Assembly: GCA_947476425.1 (NCBI GenBank)
Contig: CANJQJ010000001.1
Span: 62,001-126,000 of the forward strand
DNA: 64,000 nt
Direction of reading: 5' to 3'
DNA from: Sphingomonadaceae bacterium
GTDB taxonomy: Bacteria; Pseudomonadota; Alphaproteobacteria; Sphingomonadales; Sphingomonadaceae
In this document: positions 37,478-45,912 of the stretch, one piece after another
Numbering within the stretch: position 1 is the first letter of the stretch
How the letters are laid out: every line of letters starts with the position of its first letter
Position numbers and translations under genes: made by a program
Notes under the pieces: generated by a model
Told to the model about the DNA's origin: nothing
Database searches by the model: none
What the model saw: the letters and a program-made list of their open reading frames with translations, nothing else

Positions 37478-38074
37478 ATGGCTAAGGGCCGCAAACGCAA
37501 AGCCGGAAAGCGGCACCCCTGCGGGAAATTGGTGCAGCCCAGCGCTGCCGAAACCCAGCGCGAGGTCATGTCCACCGTGCTGGAAGCCCGGCAGCGCCAT
37601 TACGGCGTAACCGCCAAACAGGCCCGGGATGAACGGTTGGGCACGGCGCTGGGCCGGCTGGCATTCGCAGGTGGCATCACCGCGGAGCAATACGCTGCCG
37701 GCCAGAAATACGCCGAGATCTATCACCGGCACCATGCAGTGATGGGCTTGCCGAGGCCGTTCCCGGCGTCTGTCACGGGGATTTTAGCCAGCGACGGTGT
37801 ACTCGGCGGTGTCGGTGCGCCTCCCAGCTGCGAACTCATCGAGAAGGTGCGGCGCCATTACGGCGCCGTGCTCGATGTCCTCGACCAGTGCGACCGGGAT
37901 TTCCACGCATCAGCAGGACAGGCACCGAGCGTTCTGGTTTACCGGCTGATCTGCATCGACGAGGATGCGGGAAGCTGGCCGCAGGCCGGTCGCCGCAACC
38001 TCAGCTTTGCCCTTGATGCGCTGGCAGAACTGTTCGGCATGGCGCGGGACAGCCACCGCAAAGTGCTGATCTGA
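37478..38074 (+). CDS. Conserved phage-type hypothetical protein
   Basis: A 198-residue protein with a strongly basic N-terminus (MAKGRKRKAGKRH) and a helical body containing YGVTAKQARDERLGTALGRLAFAGGIT. Similar Lys/Arg-led proteins occur upstream of HNH and terminase genes in alphaproteobacterial phages, which fits the neighbours; no function is known to me. It is the last gene before the terminator at 38150. Confidence 0.65.
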   Translation: MAKGRKRKAGKRHPCGKLVQPSAAETQREVMSTVLEARQRHYGVTAKQARDERLGTALGRLAFAGGITAEQYAAGQKYAEIYHRHHAVMGLPRPFPASVTGILASDGVLGGVGAPPSCELIEKVRRHYGAVLDVLDQCDRDFHASAGQAPSVLVYRLICIDEDAGSWPQAGRRNLSFALDALAELFGMARDSHRKVLI

Positions 38075-38149
38075 CGCCCAAAAAGCCCCGTTTTCCTTGT
38101 TTTCTGGGACGAATATGGGCATTGTTCCTAAATAGAGAGTTGAGAACCG

Positions 38150-38186
38150 CGCCCGGAGCCTAGCCGCTGCCGGGCGTTGTTTATTT
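38150..38186 (+). terminator. Rho-independent terminator ending the early operon
   Basis: Stem CGCCCGG (38150-38156) with CCGGGCG (38170-38176), 13-base loop, followed by TTGTTTATTT. It lies 76 bases after the last early gene and just before the toxin-antitoxin promoter. Confidence 0.75.
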
Positions 38187-38191
38187 CAAGG

Positions 38192-38220
38192 TTGTTTCCC
38201 CTGACATCGTTTGCTACAAT
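38192..38220 (+). promoter_or_regulatory. Predicted promoter of the toxin-antitoxin pair
   Basis: -35 TTGTTT (38192-38197), 17-base spacer, -10 TACAAT (38215-38220), 28 bases before the antitoxin start codon at 38248. Confidence 0.6.
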
Positions 38221-38247
38221 TGTGGTAGATAGATGAAGGGTAGTCCA

Positions 38248-38481
38248 ATGGGTACGGTATCAGTCAGAATGGATGATGACTTGGTTGGCGCCGCGCGCGC
38301 GGCAGCCAAGGCTGAGTTCCGAACCGTCCAGGGGCAGATAGAGTTCTGGGCCAAGGTTGGCCGAGCCGCTCTCGACAACCCTGACTTGCCGGCATCGTTC
38401 GTAGCGGAAAGCCTGATGAGCATGGCTGAGCCGCGCGGCGACACGACACCCTTTGTGCCCCGGTCACGGGCGCAGGCGTGA
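38248..38481 (+). CDS. ParD-like ribbon-helix-helix antitoxin
   Basis: A 77-residue protein with an N-terminal RHH strand (MGTVSVRMDDDLVGAARAAA) and the ParD-like family motif RTVQGQIEFWAKVGRAALDNPDLP. It should neutralise the downstream toxin and repress the shared promoter. The ATG at 38248 has GAAGGG upstream; an earlier ATG at 38233 is possible. Its stop overlaps the toxin GTG start (GTGA). Confidence 0.8.
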   Translation: MGTVSVRMDDDLVGAARAAAKAEFRTVQGQIEFWAKVGRAALDNPDLPASFVAESLMSMAEPRGDTTPFVPRSRAQA

Positions 38482-38756
38482 GTTGGCAGATCAAGCAGAC
38501 GCGCCGGTTCTCACGCGCCTACAAGAAGCTGCATGACAACATCATTCAGGACGTTGACGAGGCGGTGTTCGCTGTCGCAGGCGACCCAGACATCGGCGAG
38601 AAAAAGAAGGGTGATCTGGCTGACCTGTGGGTGCATAAGTTCCGCAGCCAAGGTCAACTCTGGCTGCTGGGCTACACCCGCGATGATGGCATCCAGCTGA
38701 TTTATCTTGAAGCGATCGGCTCACACGAGAACTTCTACCGAGACTTGAAGCGCTAG
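38478..38756 (+). CDS. RelE/ParE-superfamily toxin
   Basis: A 92-residue toxin of the RelE/ParE fold: TRRFSRAYKKLHDNI near the N-terminus, a basic KKGDLADLWVHKFRSQGQLWLLGY core, and C-terminal YLEAIGSHENFYRDLKR. Cannot be assigned to mRNA interferase (RelE) or gyrase poison (ParE) from sequence alone. GTG start coupled to the antitoxin. Such pairs stabilise mobile elements or block superinfection. Confidence 0.82.
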   Translation: MSWQIKQTRRFSRAYKKLHDNIIQDVDEAVFAVAGDPDIGEKKKGDLADLWVHKFRSQGQLWLLGYTRDDGIQLIYLEAIGSHENFYRDLKR

Positions 38757-38765
38757 GAGCAGGCG

Positions 38766-39032
38766 ATGGCCGAGCGATTGCGTGGACGCCGGGCCGTTGC
38801 TCAGCGTTTGCGGCGCTTGCAGGCCGAGCCTCTTTGCCGGGACTGCGCTGCCAAGGGTGCCGTCCGCGAGGCCAGCGTGCCTGACCATATCTTGCCACTC
38901 ACCCAGGGCGGCAGCGACGAGGACAGCAACATTCGCTGCCTTTGCGCTGACTGCCACCAGGCACGCACGGCCGAGCAGTTCGGCCACCGTAGGACGATAC
39001 CCACCGGCCGCGACGGCTGGCCGATCGGCTGA
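38766..39032 (+). CDS. HNH endonuclease
   Basis: An 88-residue nuclease with the HNH core DHILPLTQGGSDEDSNIRCLCADCHQART, in which D-H, N and H residues and two CxxC-type pairs (C-RDC and C-ADC) form the beta-beta-alpha metal site. In phages a small HNH gene usually sits next to the terminase genes and cos site and supports packaging. Here the terminase genes are absent because the element is interrupted just downstream. Confidence 0.88.
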   Translation: MAERLRGRRAVAQRLRRLQAEPLCRDCAAKGAVREASVPDHILPLTQGGSDEDSNIRCLCADCHQARTAEQFGHRRTIPTGRDGWPIG

Positions 39033-39128
39033 CCCCCTAGGGGGGTGGTTCGCGCTTAGGCCCTTTCGGGTGGGAAACCGCGCATGGTCCAAACTTTTCA
39101 CGAACGCGAGTTAGCGACCGGGGGTCAA

Positions 39129-39323
39129 ATGACACAATGGCCCGCCGATCAGGTCGAGCGGCTCCACGGAAGCCGCTTCGATACGTGGCAGTTAGCTCAG
39201 GACGAGGTGATCGACTGGATCAACTTCTACAACCATCGCCGGATGCACTCGACACTGGGTTATGTCAGTTCAATGGCGTTCGAGAAAAACTGGTTTGCCA
39301 ACCAGGAAAAACAGGCAGCATAA
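39129..39323 (+). pseudogene. Chimeric remnant: ParB-domain phage gene fused to an IS3 transposase C-terminus
   Basis: Frame of 64 codons. The first 11 (MTQWPADQVER) match the start of phage ParB-domain/DNA-modification proteins as I recall them; from about 39162 the frame becomes the C-terminus of an IS3-family OrfB transposase (LHGSRFDTWQLAQDEVIDW, NFYNHRRMHSTLGYVS, FEKNWFA). A GGGGG ribosome site precedes the ATG. The two halves belong to different genes, so this is a junction product and unlikely to be functional. Confidence 0.75.
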
Positions 39324-39362
39324 GGAAGCCGCCAAGGGAGTCGTTTTACGAGGGCAAGGTCA
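39162..39362 (+). mobile_element. Right-end fragment of an IS3-family insertion sequence
   Basis: Contains the last part of the OrfB integrase domain and about 40 bases beyond its stop, ending at GGGCAAGGTCA, whose complement TGACCTTGCCC looks like an IS3-type terminal inverted repeat. The left end and orfA are absent. It bridges a broken phage gene on its left and a broken P-type ATPase gene on its right. Confidence 0.75.
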
Positions 39363-39449
39363 CTTCACCAACCGCGTAACGCATGCGTCCGCCGTGCCAT
39401 CGATTTCAGGCAGCAGCAGCGGCAGTTCGAGACGGACCTTTGCGGTCAT
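39360..39449 (-). pseudogene. 5' stub of a CadA/ZntA-type heavy-metal P-type ATPase
   Basis: ATG at 39449 with GGAG eight bases upstream, overlapping the czcC stop as ATGA. The first 26 or so codons read MTAKVRLELPLLLPEIDG then TADAC, which I recognise as the N-terminus of CadA-type ATPases found downstream of czcCBA in sphingomonads. The frame stops at 39360-39362 where the IS3 end begins. So this is the last gene of the czc operon, truncated by the insertion. Confidence 0.65.
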
Positions 39450-40690
39450 CTGCTTACTCCATCGTGACCCGCCGACCACAGGTCATGGGCATTGATCCGA
39501 AGTCGCGAGATCGCTCGTGACGCTTCGGCGCGCGCGGCGGTTTCCGCTTTCAAGGCATCCTGTGCCTGACGCTCGGCGTATAGCAGGTCGGCAAGGTCGA
39601 CGCCGCCCAATCTATAGCCCTGCCGCAGCCGATAGGCTGCCATCTCGCTGCTGGTTCCGGCATCGAGACTGCGTTGCCATGCCGACCAGCTGTTGATCGC
39701 CTGGGCAAAGTCGGTGGCAGCGGCCTCCTCGGCCATAAAACGCGCGGCAGCGAACTCGGCGGTTGCGGCGCGGGCTTCCGCCCCAGCCTGTTCGGCCAAT
39801 GCGGACCTGCCCGCACCGCCAATCGGCATCGATGCCACCACCCCAATGCCGCGCTCGGCTCCGCCCCGCTCGCTGAACAAGCGCAAGCCGAGTGTCGGAT
39901 CGGGAATCCGGTCTCGGCGTGCCCGCTCGGCCAAGATCGTCTGCCGATCGGCCTCGGCCTGCGCTGTGGCCAAGCCATGGTCCTGAGCAAGCGCCTGATC
40001 ACGAAGTATGTCGAGCATGACCGGCGGCATCAACGGGTTTGGCAAATCCGGCACCTCGGCAGGCAGCGGCAGCGAGGGGAACTGCACCTCCAGCCGCGAG
40101 CGCGCGATTTGCGCACGCGACCGGCTCTGGTCAAGCGCCACCCGCGCCGTTGCCAGCGCCGAGCGAGCCCGATCGACATCGACCGGTGCCGCGTCCTGGA
40201 GGGCAACCCGGCGTTCGACGGAAGTCAGGTCCGCTGTCAGGTTGGCCACCGCAGCTTCGTTGGCCTTTATCTCAGCGCCGGCCGCCAGCCGGTCCCACCA
40301 GATGTCGTTGAGGAGCAGCACTGCGCCATGGCGGGCACCGGCAATCCGAAAGTCCGCCGCCGAAACTCCAAACGCACCCGCCCTGCGGTCAAGGGCTGCC
40401 TTTCCGGGCAACCGGAAACCCCGTTCGAGCGTAACATCGTATTCGCTGAATTCGCCTTCGCGGTCGATCCGGCGCCTGGCATAGGATCCGCTGACGGTGA
40501 ACTCATAGGGACCGGCGCGCTGACCGCGCGCAGCACCGCGCGCCGCGTCGCTGCGGGCAATGCTCGCCTGTACCAAGGGATGTTCTTCAACCGCGCGCTC
40601 GACGGCTTCTGCGGGCAACAGCGTCGAGACTTCGTTGGCAAGGGCTGCTCCGGACAGAAGCAGCGCGGGCAGGATTAGATAGCGGTTCAT
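39446..40690 (-). CDS. czcC: CzcC-like outer membrane factor (TolC family)
   Basis: Outer membrane channel of the Czc tripartite metal efflux pump, 414 residues. Signal peptide (MNRYLILPALLLSGAALA), then the two TolC-type repeats rich in Ala/Arg/Glu coiled coil (AGAEIKANEAAVANLTADLTSVERR; RLRQGYRLGGVDLADLLYAERQAQDALKAE). Starts four bases inside the end of czcA (ATGA overlap). Confidence 0.9.
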   Translation of the reverse strand: MNRYLILPALLLSGAALANEVSTLLPAEAVERAVEEHPLVQASIARSDAARGAARGQRAGPYEFTVSGSYARRRIDREGEFSEYDVTLERGFRLPGKAALDRRAGAFGVSAADFRIAGARHGAVLLLNDIWWDRLAAGAEIKANEAAVANLTADLTSVERRVALQDAAPVDVDRARSALATARVALDQSRSRAQIARSRLEVQFPSLPLPAEVPDLPNPLMPPVMLDILRDQALAQDHGLATAQAEADRQTILAERARRDRIPDPTLGLRLFSERGGAERGIGVVASMPIGGAGRSALAEQAGAEARAATAEFAAARFMAEEAAATDFAQAINSWSAWQRSLDAGTSSEMAAYRLRQGYRLGGVDLADLLYAERQAQDALKAETAARAEASRAISRLRINAHDLWSAGHDGVSR

Positions 40691-43600
40691 GCGGGGTATC
40701 CTTCGTCATCACCCTGGGCTTCGCGTTCAGCGAGCGACTCACCGAACCGCTCGTAAAGCATCGGCAAAAGCACCAGGGTCAGCAGGGTTGATGTGATCAG
40801 GCCGCCGATCACCACGATGGCGAGCGGCCGCTGGATTTCGGAGCCGGGACCGGTCGCAAAGAGCAACGGCACCAGTCCGAATCCGGTGATTGTCGCGGTC
40901 ATCAGCACCGGTCGCAATCGCCGTTCCGCTCCGCGCCGCACCGCCTCGGCCATCGACTTGCCTGATTCGCGCAACTGCCGGAAGTAGGACACCATCACCA
41001 GGCCGTTGAGCACCGCGATGCCTAGCAGGGCGATGAACCCGACGGAGGCGGGCACCGAGAGATATTCCCCGGTGACCAACAAGGCGACGATGCCCCCCAC
41101 CGCTGCAAACGGAATGTTGGCAATGATCAGCAAAGAAGCGCGGATTGAGCGCAGTGTCACATAGAGCACGATGAAGATCAGGATCAGCGAGATTGGCAGC
41201 ACGACTGCCAGCCGGGCCGATGCCCGCTGCTGGTTCTCGAACTGCCCGCCCCATTCGAGCCGGTATCCCGCAGGTAGCGGCACGGCTTTGGCGAGATCGG
41301 CCTTGGCCTCATCAACAAAGCCAACCAGATCGCGGCCCGACACAAACGCCTGGATCAGCGCAAAGCGTGAGCCGTTCTCATGCTCCAGCTTCACCGGTCC
41401 TTCGGTGCGGGTGACCCGCGCCACGTCGCTGACGCGGACGCTCGTCCCATTGGGGCTGAGGATAGTCTGGTCGGTGAACAGCGTCGGATCGCTCGCCAGC
41501 GCAGGATCGCCGCGAATGACGATCGGCACGCGGCGATTGCCTTGCGCGACAGTCCCGGCGCGCACACCTTCGACTTGCGCACGCAGGGCATCCTGCAAGT
41601 TTTGCACGGGCATTCCGGCCCGGCCGGCAGCCAGCCGGTCGATGTCGAGTTGCAGATATTCGACGCTATCGTCGGCAACCGTGATCACTTCGGTGGCACC
41701 GCTGATCTTGCGCAGCCGCCCATCGATTTTGGCTGCTAGTTCTCCAAGCGTCTTGAGGTCGGGGCCGAACAGCTTGATCGCCAGATCGCCGCGCGAGCCG
41801 GTCAACATTTCGGACACGCGCATTTCGATAGGCTGGGTAAAGGCATGCTCGAATCCGGGCAGTTCCTCCATCGCCACCCTGATTTGCTCGATCAGCCAGT
41901 CCTTGTCCTGAACCCGCCATTCACTCCGTGGCTTCAGTCGCATGAACGTGTCGGTGTCATTGAGCGACATCGGATCAAGCCCAAGTTCATCGCTGCCGAC
42001 CCGGCCGACGATTTCGAGGATCTCCGGAACCTTTTTCATCAGCAGTTTCTGGACGCGCAAGTCGCCTTCGATGCTGTGCTGGAGGCTGATGCTGGGGTGC
42101 TTCTCGATCTGCAGCAGCACCGAGCCTTCATCCATCGTCGGCAGGAAGGTCTTGCCGACAAACGAATAGGCCACAACCGCGACGAGCAAGGCGGCTCCGG
42201 CTGCACCATAGACCGCCGACTTGCGGGCAAAGGCCCAATCGAGCAGCCTGTGATAACGCGGCGAAAGCTGCCGCATCAACCACGGCTCCTTGTGCTCTCC
42301 ATCCGCCTTCAGGCCGTAAGAGGCGAGCACCGGAACCAGAGTCAAAGCCAGGACGAGCGAACTGGCTAGCGCCAGCACGATCGTCATCGCCACCGGACCG
42401 AACAATTTGCCCTCAAGGCCTTCGAGCGTGAGGAGCGGAAGGAACACCAGCGCGATGATGAACAGGCCCGAAGCGACCGGCACGACGACTTCGCTGGTGG
42501 CAACCAGCACGCGGTTGATCTTGCTGGAATGCGCATGGGCCGGATCGGACAGTCGCTCGACGACATTTTCAATCACGACCACAGCGCCGTCCACCAACAT
42601 CCCGATGGCAATGGCGAGGCCGCCAAGGCTCATAAGATTGGCCGACATGCCGAATTGCTTCATCAGGATGAAGGTCACCAGCGTCGCCATCGGCAAGGCA
42701 GCAGCTACGATCAGCGAAGCCCGGATGTCGCCCAGAAACAGGAGCAGCAGGATCACCACCAGGATGGTCGCTTCGAGCAAGGCCTCCTCGACTGTCCCGA
42801 CGGCGCGTTCGACCAGTTCCGAACGGTCATAGAAGACGTTGAGGACCATCCCCTTGGGCAGGCTGCGCTGGACCTCGGCGGCGCGCACCTTGACCTCGCG
42901 CACGACCTTGCTGGCGTCGGAACCTTTCAAGGCGATCACAATGCCCTGCACGGCCTCGCCGGTGCCATTGCGCGTCACCGCGCCGTAACGGGTCAGGCTG
43001 CCGGTGCCGACGGTCGCGACATCGCTCAGCCGCAACACGCCATCCTTTTGCGTTTTGACCACCACCGCGCGCAGATCGTCCTCGGTCTGGATCGCTCCGA
43101 CCGCGCGCACGATCAGCGCCTCGTCGCCAACCGAGAGTCGCCCGGCGCCGTCATTGCGGTTTCCTGCACCGATCGCCGTGCTGATGTCTTCATAGGTGAG
43201 GCCGGCTGCCGCCATCAGGTTGGGATCGGGACGAACCTCGAACGTCTCGGCCCGTCCGCCGAGCGAGTTGACGTCGGCGACACCCGGTACCGTGCGCAAT
43301 GCTGGCCGGATCGTCCAATCGAGCGCGCGCCGCTTTTCGGCTAGGCTCTGCGGTCCTTCGAGCGTGAACATGTAAACATCGGTCAGCGGCGTCGCGATCG
43401 GTGCAAGCCCGCCTTCGACCGACGGCGGCATGTCTTCCATGATGCCCGACAGCCGTTCGGTCACCTGACTGCGCGCCCAGTAAATATCGGTGCCGTCCTG
43501 AAAATCGATGGTGATGTCGGCAATGCCGTATTTGGCGATGGAGCGGAGGATCTGCTGCTTGGGGATACCCAGCATCTCCATCTCGATCGGCGTGATAACC

Positions 43601-43791
43601 CGGCTTTCGACCTCTTCGGGGGTCATGCCAGGGGCCTTGAGGATGATCTTCACCTGGGTCGATGAAATGTCCGGGAAGGCATCAACCGGCAGGTTGAGAA
43701 AGGACCAGCCACCGATACCGGCCAGCGCAAGCGCCAGACCCAGTACCGCCAGCCGCGCGGCGAGCGACAGCTCTACAAGACGACGCAGCAT
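40687..43791 (-). CDS. czcA: CzcA-like RND heavy-metal efflux pump
   Basis: Inner membrane proton/metal antiporter of 1034 residues from the HME-RND family. Evidence: N-terminal membrane helix, DAFPDISSTQVKI, the DGTDIYWARSQV porter motif, and the transmembrane helix 4 motif GMLVDGAVVVIEN with the proton-relay Asp and Glu; two large periplasmic loops and 12 spans as expected. The VDGAVVVIEN form is that of divalent-cation (Zn, Co, Cd) pumps rather than the CusA type further right. Three bases follow czcB. Confidence 0.94.
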   Translation of the reverse strand: MLRRLVELSLAARLAVLGLALALAGIGGWSFLNLPVDAFPDISSTQVKIILKAPGMTPEEVESRVITPIEMEMLGIPKQQILRSIAKYGIADITIDFQDGTDIYWARSQVTERLSGIMEDMPPSVEGGLAPIATPLTDVYMFTLEGPQSLAEKRRALDWTIRPALRTVPGVADVNSLGGRAETFEVRPDPNLMAAAGLTYEDISTAIGAGNRNDGAGRLSVGDEALIVRAVGAIQTEDDLRAVVVKTQKDGVLRLSDVATVGTGSLTRYGAVTRNGTGEAVQGIVIALKGSDASKVVREVKVRAAEVQRSLPKGMVLNVFYDRSELVERAVGTVEEALLEATILVVILLLLFLGDIRASLIVAAALPMATLVTFILMKQFGMSANLMSLGGLAIAIGMLVDGAVVVIENVVERLSDPAHAHSSKINRVLVATSEVVVPVASGLFIIALVFLPLLTLEGLEGKLFGPVAMTIVLALASSLVLALTLVPVLASYGLKADGEHKEPWLMRQLSPRYHRLLDWAFARKSAVYGAAGAALLVAVVAYSFVGKTFLPTMDEGSVLLQIEKHPSISLQHSIEGDLRVQKLLMKKVPEILEIVGRVGSDELGLDPMSLNDTDTFMRLKPRSEWRVQDKDWLIEQIRVAMEELPGFEHAFTQPIEMRVSEMLTGSRGDLAIKLFGPDLKTLGELAAKIDGRLRKISGATEVITVADDSVEYLQLDIDRLAAGRAGMPVQNLQDALRAQVEGVRAGTVAQGNRRVPIVIRGDPALASDPTLFTDQTILSPNGTSVRVSDVARVTRTEGPVKLEHENGSRFALIQAFVSGRDLVGFVDEAKADLAKAVPLPAGYRLEWGGQFENQQRASARLAVVLPISLILIFIVLYVTLRSIRASLLIIANIPFAAVGGIVALLVTGEYLSVPASVGFIALLGIAVLNGLVMVSYFRQLRESGKSMAEAVRRGAERRLRPVLMTATITGFGLVPLLFATGPGSEIQRPLAIVVIGGLITSTLLTLVLLPMLYERFGESLAEREAQGDDEGYPA

Positions 43792-43794
43792 GGC

Positions 43795-44895
43795 CTATTC
43801 GCCGCCCAGCGTCATTTTGATCTCGGTCAGGCCCGAGATGGCAATCACTTCGCTGGCTGCGAGGCCCTGGATAATAACCGTCTCACCGCCAGCGCTGCCG
43901 CCAATGACGACGACCCGCTTCTCGAATCCCTTGGCCGTTTTGACAAAGACGACATCCGCGTCACCAAGGCGTGTGACCGCATTTGACGGAACCGCAACCG
44001 CGCTTTGCTGGGCATCGCCGAAGATGGAAACCATCACCCCTTTGCCCGCGATCATTCCAGGGGCAGCACCAATGCTGGCCTTGGCCAGAACGCTGCGGGT
44101 GTCCGGGTCGATTGCCGAGCCGATCGAGAGAATGAGCCCGGAGATATTACCGGGCAACGATACCGTCATGCCGGGCCTGACCAGGCCGGCCAGTCGTTCC
44201 GGGACTTGAATGTCCAATTGATAGGCATTGCTCGCATCGATCACGAACGGCGCAACCATGCCATCCACCGGGCCGCCAGTCTGCACCGCGACCGTCGAAA
44301 CCCGTCCACTGATCGGCGCGCGCAGGGTGATCAGGCCGCCGCTGCTAGCCCCGGAAAGACCAAGGATACGTGAGCTCTCCGAAACATCCGCTTCTGCCTG
44401 CCGCACTGCAGCCTGCGCTTCTTGCGCACGCGCCCCGGCAATGACGCCTTCGCTTGCAAGCTGCCCGAGCCGTTTTGCGTTGGCGCGCGCATAACCGAGT
44501 GCTGCCTGCGCGCGAGTCAGGTTCGAGCCGACTTGCAAGGCATCGCGGCTTACCATCGTCGCCAACGGCTGGCCGCGCGTCACGGCCTGTCCGGGGATCA
44601 CGAACACCTGCCGGATTGACCCTCCAAAGGAGGCTGTCACCGCTACTCGCGCATCCGGCGGCAGCGTCACCGTAGCAGGCATGGTGCCGAGCGGCATTCC
44701 GCTTGCGGCCCGCACGACCGCCGTTTTGACACCCATCCGCTCCAGCTGAGCGGCCGTCATCGGCTTGGCTGCGTCCCCCGGTTGCTCGGTGGCTGCTGTT
44801 TCGGAACGGGGTGCGGCCGGCCACAAGGTCCACCACCCGACAAAAATAATGACTACCAGTGCCGCAAGCGCGGCAATTCGATTACGCAATGACAT
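43795..44895 (-). CDS. czcB: CzcB-like periplasmic adaptor (HlyD/MFP family)
   Basis: Membrane fusion protein of 366 residues linking CzcA and CzcC. An N-terminal membrane anchor (IAALAALVVIIFVGWW) precedes the barrel-sandwich and alpha-hairpin region (VTRGQPLATMVSRDALQVGSNL, AQAAVRQAEADVSESSRIL) and the beta-barrel domain (VRPGMTVSLPG). The frame is open upstream to 45048, but the ATG at 44895 has GGGAGC upstream and the anchor right after it. Confidence 0.92.
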   Translation of the reverse strand: MSLRNRIAALAALVVIIFVGWWTLWPAAPRSETAATEQPGDAAKPMTAAQLERMGVKTAVVRAASGMPLGTMPATVTLPPDARVAVTASFGGSIRQVFVIPGQAVTRGQPLATMVSRDALQVGSNLTRAQAALGYARANAKRLGQLASEGVIAGARAQEAQAAVRQAEADVSESSRILGLSGASSGGLITLRAPISGRVSTVAVQTGGPVDGMVAPFVIDASNAYQLDIQVPERLAGLVRPGMTVSLPGNISGLILSIGSAIDPDTRSVLAKASIGAAPGMIAGKGVMVSIFGDAQQSAVAVPSNAVTRLGDADVVFVKTAKGFEKRVVVIGGSAGGETVIIQGLAASEVIAISGLTEIKMTLGGE

Positions 44896-44959
44896 TGAAG
44901 AAAGCTCCCAACCGGACAGAATCTCGGCAACGGGAATACCCGCCGCAAAGTGGTGTCGG

Positions 44960-45301
44960 TCAGGCGGAGGGCGGCTGGGTCGGCGGTGCCTGCGCGTATG
45001 CGGCGAGCAGGTTCGTGGTTGCCGCTTGAAATGCCTTTTGGTTGGCACCAGCCATCAGGCAAATATCGGGACCGGTTGCGGCCAGGCCAGCCGTGCAGTG
45101 GTGATGCGCCGCAGTTTCGCCCGGCATGCCGGAGGCGGGTTTCTGCTGGTCGTCGCCGGTTGTGGCATCCGCCTCATGAAGGTCGAGGATTTCGGACACA
45201 TGCACATCGGACTCGCCCTGCGCATGAGCGATAGCGGGCGCTATCGCGCCGCCGAACAGAACGGCCAGTATCAACAGTAATGAGATGATTCGACCCCGCA
45301 T
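44960..45301 (-). CDS. Small secreted His-rich protein of the czc operon
   Basis: 113 residues with a signal peptide (MRGRIISLLLILAVLFGGAIAPAIAHA) and a short mature region with HVSEILDLHEA and AAHHHCTAG, both potential metal ligands. Similar small proteins sit before czcB in sphingomonad clusters, but I know no tested role; periplasmic metal binding is inferred. The frame extends to 45448, but the signal peptide fixes the ATG at 45301. Confidence 0.7.
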   Translation of the reverse strand: MRGRIISLLLILAVLFGGAIAPAIAHAQGESDVHVSEILDLHEADATTGDDQQKPASGMPGETAAHHHCTAGLAATGPDICLMAGANQKAFQAATTNLLAAYAQAPPTQPPSA

Positions 45302-45344
45302 TACTTGCCCGATAGCATGAGTGCTGCGCTGCGGCAAACAGAGT

Positions 45345-45908
45345 TCATCGCGCGATCCCAATCCAGCGCGGAACTGATTGGACGAAGGCACGGTAGGCAT
45401 CGCCAAAGCTTGCGTGCAAATGAGCCTCCTCGATCTGAACCTGAACATGGCAGGCAGCGACGAATGCCAACCAGGCTAGCCATACCCACCATAGCGAGGT
45501 GTTCAGCGCCACCCCAAGCCCGATCATCATCATCCCGACAAAAATTGGATTGCGGCTGAACCGGAACAACCCATGCCGAATGAACAAGGGTGCGTCCCCG
45601 TGCCGGACCCCGACACGCCACGCCCGGCCCATCTGGATTTGCGCAACGATTACGATGGCCGCGCCCGAACCCGAGAGCATCGCCGCGATAGCCGGGAACT
45701 CCCCGCGTCCATCCTTGGCGACAACTCCGCCCGCGATGGCGAGTACGGCGATGCTTGCAGCGAATGCCAGCCCAGCCAACCTCTGCTTTCCCTTCGACGA
45801 AGCGAAAGCCCAAGCGCGATCACCCGATTTTCGCCGGATGGCTTCGCCCCTCAGCACCGAGGCTGCGAAAATCGTGACAAGTGCGATGAAGGGAATGGTG
45901 TGCAACAT
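45345..45908 (-). CDS. Isoprenylcysteine carboxyl methyltransferase (ICMT)-family membrane protein
   Basis: A 187-residue polytopic membrane protein with the ICMT/PEMT C-terminal signature: GLFRFSRNPIFVGMMMIGLG, then HVQVQIEEAHLHASFGDAYRAF. Bacterial members often accompany czc and CDF genes in metal-resistance clusters, but their substrate is unknown. It starts four bases after the CDF gene and precedes the His-rich protein by 43, so it belongs to the same leftward operon. Confidence 0.85.
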   Translation of the reverse strand: MLHTIPFIALVTIFAASVLRGEAIRRKSGDRAWAFASSKGKQRLAGLAFAASIAVLAIAGGVVAKDGRGEFPAIAAMLSGSGAAIVIVAQIQMGRAWRVGVRHGDAPLFIRHGLFRFSRNPIFVGMMMIGLGVALNTSLWWVWLAWLAFVAACHVQVQIEEAHLHASFGDAYRAFVQSVPRWIGIAR

Positions 45909-45912
45909 CAGA

